From Pelodera strongyloides (taxonomy: Eukaryota > Nematoda > Chromadorea > Rhabditida > Rhabditidae), in the NCBI GenBank assembly GCA_036852015.1, contig JAANDG010000012.1, positions 124,001-188,000 on the forward strand: a stretch of DNA of 64,000 nucleotides, given 5' to 3'. The translations under genes and the position numbers were made by a program. Below the pieces are notes generated by a model. That model had not been told where the DNA came from and ran no database searches. It saw only the letters and a list, made by a program, of their open reading frames with translations. Positions 58,319-64,000 of the stretch are shown here, in pieces (the stretch's first letter is position 1; every line of letters begins with the position of its first letter).

Positions 58319-61300
58319 ATGGATAAGGAGAACGATGGATCGATTAAACCGATAGGCCGTGAAGTGTCTATGAAAATTTGCACAGCACAGGTGAAGAAGT
58401 AGTCAGTAATAATGTGAAGTCCAGTTATCTTCTTCTTTGTTAATGCAATGCATCTCACCGAACACATTACGGAGATAGCATAAACATAAGTTCGTTCCCG
58501 CAAGACTATTTCATTACTCTTCATTTAGGTAATTGTCAGTCTACCAGAAGCTATCAGGCAACTAATTGATAACAGCGTAGATGCTGGCGCATCCACTATT
58601 GGTCAGTTATATTTAACCCGCTGATTTGCAAATATATTTCTATTTGATTTGCTGAAAATGAGTCACGTTTCATAATTAATATTTAATTTCAGAAATTCGA
58701 TGCAAAGGCCACGGATTTGAATCTCTTGAGGTGGACGACAACGGATCGGGAATTGAAGCGGAAAACTTTGATAATTTGTGTGAGAATGAGTTTTTAGTTA
58801 CCTCTTAAACATGCTAATGTAAAGTGCATCGTTCCTAGTCTCCGTCCTCATCAAGTCGCTACTGTCTCCTTTAGGCGGTTATGATTATGTAGTCGAATTC
58901 TAAATGAGAGTTTTGTGACGGGAAATTTTACATTAATCTCCAGAGCAGGCCTGTGATCTGGCTCTGAGCCAATCCACATCAGAGTATGCCTCTTATGACA
59001 GATTGTTCTTGATGCTAAACAAAACGTTATCTTTCCAGGTAAACCGCATTCCACCTCTAAACTTCGGTCCGTCGATGATTTCGATGTTTTGAACACTCTC
59101 GGCTTTCGCGGTGAAGCACTCAACGCACTGTGTACCATGGGGTAAGTGCTTACTGCATTACTCGGTTCATGTTCGGCAAATCGCCAGCGAAAATATTTTC
59201 ACTGACTACTCCGCCTAGCGAAGGTAATTTTAATGACAAAACGCCTGGCGAAAATAATCGTCAGTGGCGAAACGCCTGGCGAAAGTAATTCCCATTGGCG
59301 AAGGTAAATTCAACTGGCGAATCGCCAGTTTGACTATTCGTAGCAAACCGAAACGTTGGTTGTTTAGTCAAAACGGCGAAAAAATTTTTAATTGGCGTTT
59401 CGCTGTGGGGGTGGACAGGCGTTTCGCCCAAAGAACCGCAGTACTTACGCCTTAGGTGGTTTATTTCTGAGAGTTCATAGTTAAGTTGGGATAAATCTAG
59501 TATGTGTATTATTATTGTTAACACTCGTAACTTTCTTCTTTCAGAAATGTAACCATCGTTACCAAGTATAAATCGGACGCGTTGGGAAGTAAATTGACAT
59601 TTGATCATCGGGGCGAGATCTCCGAAAGGAAGAATGTTGCACGTCAGGTATTTTGTTTTCTTCATTTATTGTATCTGTCGCTTGTATACTGATGCGGAAA
59701 GTCACGCACCGACCAACTCCGGATGCTGTGGCTAATTGCTAGTTTATTATATAGTTGGTTGTCACTTGAAATGTATCTCCGACCCTTCACTTTCCGGACA
59801 TGGACATGGTCACTCAACTAAGCGACCATCTCCAATTTACGTACGGGATACGATACGGATACGGGATTGGCTGGGTGGCTTTTTTTTTACTTGCCTTACT
59901 TAGGTTGGTACCACCGTGTCTGTTGACAAATTGTTCTGCACACTTCCAGTACGGCGAAAGGAATTCGAGAAAAGCGCGAAACGCGAATTTTCAAAACTTT
60001 TGCAAGTTGTGAGTGATGTGTATTGTATGTTTGTGATATGGGACTTTTTCATTCAACGATTTGCTGTTATTTTGATAATGGATAATGATGAGATGTTATT
60101 ATTGTCATTTACCCGCTTAACCCAATGCGTTTATGCTCTAACGGCAATTGGTAACCAGTGAGTAGCCCTCCACATAGAAGTGGAGGAAGTGTGCCTCATG
60201 GGTGCTCTGTGATAATTTAAAGAGTAGTTATCTTGGCTTGAAATAAAGGCGTAGTTGATTTCAGGTGCAATGTTTTGCTCTGTCCAATCCGTCAATTAAG
60301 TTTATTTGCAGCAACGTATTGAACGGGTGAGCATTTTATCTTTTGATTAGTTCATTATTATAGTCAACGTCTGATTGCGTTTAGGTACATTAGGTTTAAA
60401 TGGGGTATAATCGCCGTATATGTTTTGATTTCCATGGTACATGCTGCACAACCTAACATCAGTGAATCACTGTTTATTTTTTTATTTATTTATTCACGTA
60501 CGGTTACGATTAAAGTATTGTTGGGATACGTTGCGAATTTATCACATGACCGAAACATTCTAGGTTTGCAACTCATTTGTCGTTCACCAAATTGTTATTG
60601 TGGTTCATGCAATAAATTCAGTTTGATTTAATAGCCTTCATTCGAGAATTCGAAGAGAATTTCAGAGATTCATTGTTTTTTTCTAGGCGTAAGCACCAGG
60701 CTCTTTGCACTGCAGGAGGGACTTCTAGTTTGAAAGGTGAGACTTTCGTTGTGAACATTAGCTTGTTGGTTTTAGTTCGGCGCCTTGACCGTAAATAGCT
60801 TTGGCTCCGCCATGCTCTTGTGGCGCAATCGGCAGCGCGTTCGGCTGTTAACCGAAAGGTCGGTGGTTCGAACCCACCCAGGAGCGAATGTTTTGCTGCC
60901 GACGTGCCGACTGTTTCCATCAACTTTGGACAGTCAGCGTCAGCTTATTTGAATGCTGCATGTATTTTGTTTATGTTTTGACTTGAGTTTTCTATAATAT
61001 ATTAACAATTCGTTGTATATAATATTATGCTAATTGTAAGGCAGTAGGGATTCGGAAGCTTTATAACTAACTAAAAAGGATTTATTAAAGAGGTTGTGTC
61101 GAATCTGTTTGGCGGCGGAGATCGAGACAAAATGCTCCCAATTGAGTGGGAGAATGATAGTGAGGTGGATGAGGAGACGGCCCTTATCTATGGACTTGTT
61201 TCTGATAATCAGGAACAATTCTCGGAAATCAGGTGAGGATCATCCTTCTGATTGTGAGTCATGAGATGAAATATTCCAATATTCGAAAAGAGTAGATCTG

Positions 61301-63895
61301 TATGTTGGTGAGCTGTACCGTCTACAGTAGGCGGATCTATTTGCTATATATTTCTACGGACCCCTATGTTCATTTCGGACCCCTTTTTGAACCCCTATAA
61401 TTGAATAGAGCCTTGTTTCTCTTTGTGTGTGTTTGAGTCATGGAGTTGAATTGCACTGTTTTCTTTTAAACGTTTCATGGCATAAATCTCGTCGGGAAAT
61501 CCTAATGTGTTTTCTGAAATTGTGTCTGTTTATGATACGTTTCTAATATATTTCTGTCAGCAATCCGAATTTGGCATGCTTACGGGACGGTGGTATGGCT
61601 GGCTGCTAGCTCAAAACTACCTTCTAAATTTATGCAATATGCTAATGTTGGAAGGTGGTTTCGTCGGTCAGCGCGTCAACGGGATTAGACATTCGGATGC
61701 CCAGACATTCAGTTGTCAGTGTAGTTGATTTGTGCTCACTTGAGGCTCTCCGGATTCGTTAGTTCGTGTGAACACGGTTGTGGACGTGGCTCGTCGGACC
61801 GACAATTCCTCTACGTGAACGGAAGACCAGTGGATTATCCAAAGGTTGGAGTTGATGATAATAGGCTGCGCTGTTCCGAGGGTTCGTATCCTCAACACAC
61901 TATCACTATCAGGCATAACCAATATCCATCCGAAGGCTGGCACGTTTCGTGAGAATCATTAATTTGAAGATACAGTGTCGGACGTCGGACTTGGTCAGGC
62001 CTATAATGTAGTAGGTTCTTGGGTATCGATGGCACACCGCACAATAGGCGAGACCTTACATCACAGGACTTCGGGGCCTGTACGGTAGTGCAGTTTCTGT
62101 TAATGGTGTGAGATTCGTTGTTTCACGTTGTAGTATTCTTATCGTATGCATATTCAGGTATGCCGAGCCATCAACGAGGTGTATCAGCAGTACAATCGAG
62201 GCCATTATCCGACTTTGGTTTTGAAGGTTGACGTCCCACCTTGTGAGTTGGTTTATCATTTATTTGAAGGAAGCGATCAGAGTTTTTTTATGTGTGATTT
62301 GTGAGGGGGAAACCTAACGATGCTAATGCAGTCGTCTAGAATGCGCCGAGTATCGTACCACCACGCGCACCACTGGCCCACACTTTGCCGCTGTTTGGCC
62401 CATTTGGGCGTCGCGCGTCACACACACACAAACTGTGTCATTCGGTGCTCCGCCGGTAATAGTTTAGTTTCCGGACTTTGGTTTGCATGTAATCCTTTGA
62501 ATGAATTGTCACTGTATCATTGATCTATTGCAGCATCACTCGACGTGAACATAACCCCGGACAAGAGAACGGTGTTCTTTGCTAGAGAGAAAGCGCTGTT
62601 GGCGGTGGTAAGTATTGTTTATTATAATTTTTATCCACTTTCTGTGATTTGGCGACAGGCGACATGCTTAAATTAGTTTTTGCTTCTTTTGGATGTTCCC
62701 CGCGGGATATGCTAATAGTGTGCTGATATGTAACTCAACCTTAATTCTTAACACTTAACAGTACAGTGTTCCTCATTTTCGAAAACACCATTGTGCTTTA
62801 TGGTACCGTTTTACTGAATAGAATTCCAGGTTCGATCGGCCATGTTGAATATATTTCGACCATTGCAAGGGACACAGTCATCAGTTTCTGCCATTCGAGT
62901 GAACGAACCGTCAAGTCAAAGTTAGTCCTTTTCTGCTCTCTGTATCGGATTCGAATCATAAGAAAGGAAACCCCGAATGATTCGGGGTTTTTATCTTTAA
63001 TCTTTGTTTATACTATACCGTAAGTAAGGTGAAAACTAAGAACAACGGTGAGCCACACACACATATCCTACACATACCAATGGGTTGAGAAACATTGTCA
63101 GTTCGTCATTGGACGGGCGGGATCATTCGATCATTTAGTCTTTGAATATTCAGAATCATCAATGTTCCGCGGTGTCCCGACGACTTCTTCGCCGATTGGC
63201 GTGCCCAGTTATTTCGATATGATCAAGGTAATGGCGTTCTACCTTCTACCTATAAGTTTTCTATGCGCACGATTTGCCGGCTTTTCATTATGTTACAATC
63301 CTTATGGTTTTCCCTTATTTCCATGTTGTTTGGTTATCTCCTTATCACTTTACCTTGTTTCTGAAATCTATGGATGTGACGGTATCGGTGATATGCTTTT
63401 AGCTTTTCGGTTCAAGGTTCAAAGCAACGCGACACTTTGGTCGGTGCGCGGCCTACAAAAAAACGTTTGGGTCCAGGCATGGCGGCCACCTTTTTCGGGA
63501 CCAATGTGGGCCGCGCACCGGCCAAGTTTCCTCAGTGCAGTCAAGTTAAAAACGTGTGAACATTTAGGACTGTTCCGCAACATCTACAAATACAAAGCGT
63601 TCCCGTTTGTCCAATTTAACCACGTTTGCCAACTCAGCAAAACGTTCCAGAAGTTTTCTTTCAAGCTCAGGTAGTTGATTTGCTGGTTATCAACAATTAA
63701 CCTTTTAACATCATAAATATTATTAATCAACATCGATTTTTTCTTCTTGTCTTCTTCGTCTTAAATGCTTGTACCTTTGTACCTTAGATGTTTCTGGAAA
63801 GCCTACTGTAACGACGGTCGGAATGAACAATGAAGCTTCGCTTGCTGCTTCAGAAGCCATTAAAAGTTGTGCACCAATACCAACTGGAAGGAATA
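58319..63895 (+). CDS. PMS2: PMS2-type MutL homologue, ATPase half
   Basis: The PMS2 partner of MLH1 uses an N-terminal GHKL ATPase to control strand nicking in mismatch repair. Exons: 58319-58390 (ATG), 58529-58601, 58693-58779, 59039-59141, 59545-59647, 59904-60008, 60265-60326, 60687-60736, 61091-61232, 61745-61844, 62158-62242, 62534-62607, 62830-62920, 63139-63227, 63568-63670, 63788-63895; phases close, about 482 codons. Conserved motifs: KPIGREVSMKICTAQ at the start; DDNGSGI and LGFRGEAL (nucleotide site); GTTVSVDKLFCTLPVRRKEF; GRGSSDRQFLYVNGRP; NITPDKRTVFF. Motif I reads LIDNSVDAG, with Asp at the usual catalytic Glu of ENS. From about residue 400 the chain becomes a Ser/Thr-rich linker. 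The C-terminal dimerisation and endonuclease domain must lie beyond the right edge. Confidence 0.93.
59168..59440. repeat. GGCGAAACGCC-type minisatellite
   Basis: Variants of TGGCGAAA and its partial inverse CGTTTCGCC recur about ten times with irregular spacing inside the intron between exons 59039-59141 and 59545-59647. Confidence 0.75.
60814..60886 (+). tRNA. tRNA-Asn (GTT)
   Basis: Seven-base acceptor stem (GCTCTTG / CAGGAGC, one G-T pair), D-arm GCGC/GCGC, anticodon stem TTCGG/CCGAA with loop CTGTTAA (GTT at 60847-60849), and T-arm GGTGG TTCGAAC CCACC. Discriminator G. The sequence closely follows the animal tRNA-Asn consensus and no stem is broken, so it should be functional. It lies in a PMS2 intron (60737-61090), same strand. 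Confidence 0.93.
62965..62995. repeat. Short GC hairpin followed by T run
   Basis: AACCCCGAATGATTCGGGGTTTTT: an 8-bp perfect stem in a PMS2 intron. Resembles a bacterial terminator by chance; no function is claimed. Confidence 0.6.
63437..63527. repeat. Foldback element in PMS2 intron
   Basis: TTGGTCGGTGCGCGGCC and the inverse GGCCGCGCACCGGCCAA bound a 90 bp element; related sequences are at 25655-25735 and near 55798. Confidence 0.75.
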
Positions 63896-64000
63896 GTGAG
63901 TTCAAGGTTTAAGGATTTAGTGCGCTTCTTTGAATAATAATAGAATAATGCATTATGTGAAAGGTAAAACTTTCAAGGTAGTAGGTAGTACGACCTGTAG

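Noticed and set aside
62965..62995. Possible bacterial-type terminator
   Set aside because: It is inside a spliced PMS2 intron in an animal genome; a chance GC hairpin.
63048..63674. 208-codon plus-strand open frame
   Set aside because: It covers PMS2 exon 63139-63227 and then reads through the intron and a foldback element; splice signals and PMS2 phase explain the coding part.
1..64000. CRISPR arrays, phage, insertion sequences or other prokaryotic islands
   Set aside because: No regularly spaced identical repeats with unique spacers and no prokaryotic-style operons were seen; the repeats present are MITEs, SINE relics and microsatellites.

Overview
The window is a stretch of animal nuclear genome. 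All clear genes are split by GT-AG introns into short exons, mostly 50-150 bp. The recognisable proteins are a buttonhead-box Sp zinc-finger factor, a MutL/PMS2 mismatch-repair ATPase, a Mad3/BubR1-like checkpoint protein and a cytosolic 5'-nucleotidase III. There is one intact tRNA-Asn. Short internal runs of TTAGGC, the nematode telomere unit, and a kinase-less Mad3 (as in the C. elegans protein SAN-1) fit a nematode or another small invertebr­ate, but neither settles the taxon. No bacterial or viral gene was recognised.

Layout. Position 489-6541 (-): N-terminal part of an Sp-family transcription factor, running off the left edge. 9730-16545 (-): a complete 409-residue Mad3-like gene. Across a 743 bp gap, head to head, 17289-25168 (+): a 28-exon gene for a 779-residue Lys/Pro-rich protein with an unrecognised globular C-terminus. 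28683-30244 (-): a 150-residue protein with repeated Arg-Arg-Lys-Ser motifs. 31240-33454 (-): a charged, Lys/Glu-rich protein whose start is unresolved. 35549-36841 (+): a 143-residue protein with one hydrophobic segment near its C-terminus. 38844-43087 (-): NT5C3-type nucleotidase. About 43.1-52.9 kb is mainly repeat debris with one possible orphan exon. 52945-55075 (-): a 150-residue four-pass membrane protein. 58319-63895 (+): the ATPase half of PMS2, running off the right edge, with a tRNA-Asn in one intron.

The exon models were built by hand from splice signals and reading phase. In the Mad3-like gene, the 28-exon gene, the RRKS-repeat gene, the 143-residue gene, NT5C3, the four-pass gene and PMS2, the phases close from exon to exon. 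Weaker joins are flagged in each entry.

Much of the intron and intergenic space consists of foldback (MITE-like) elements. One family has eleven copies of about 150-200 bp, most with TTAA at one or both ends. Two other families end in TTAA too, which suggests one piggyBac-type mobilising source. There are also tRNA-derived SINE relics, (GA)n/(CT)n tracts and long homopolymer G runs. The most interesting points are a Mad3 with REN in place of the KEN box, an Asp at the catalytic Glu position of PMS2, serial duplication of poly-Lys exons, and a 61-base G tract placed 14 bases before a splice acceptor.
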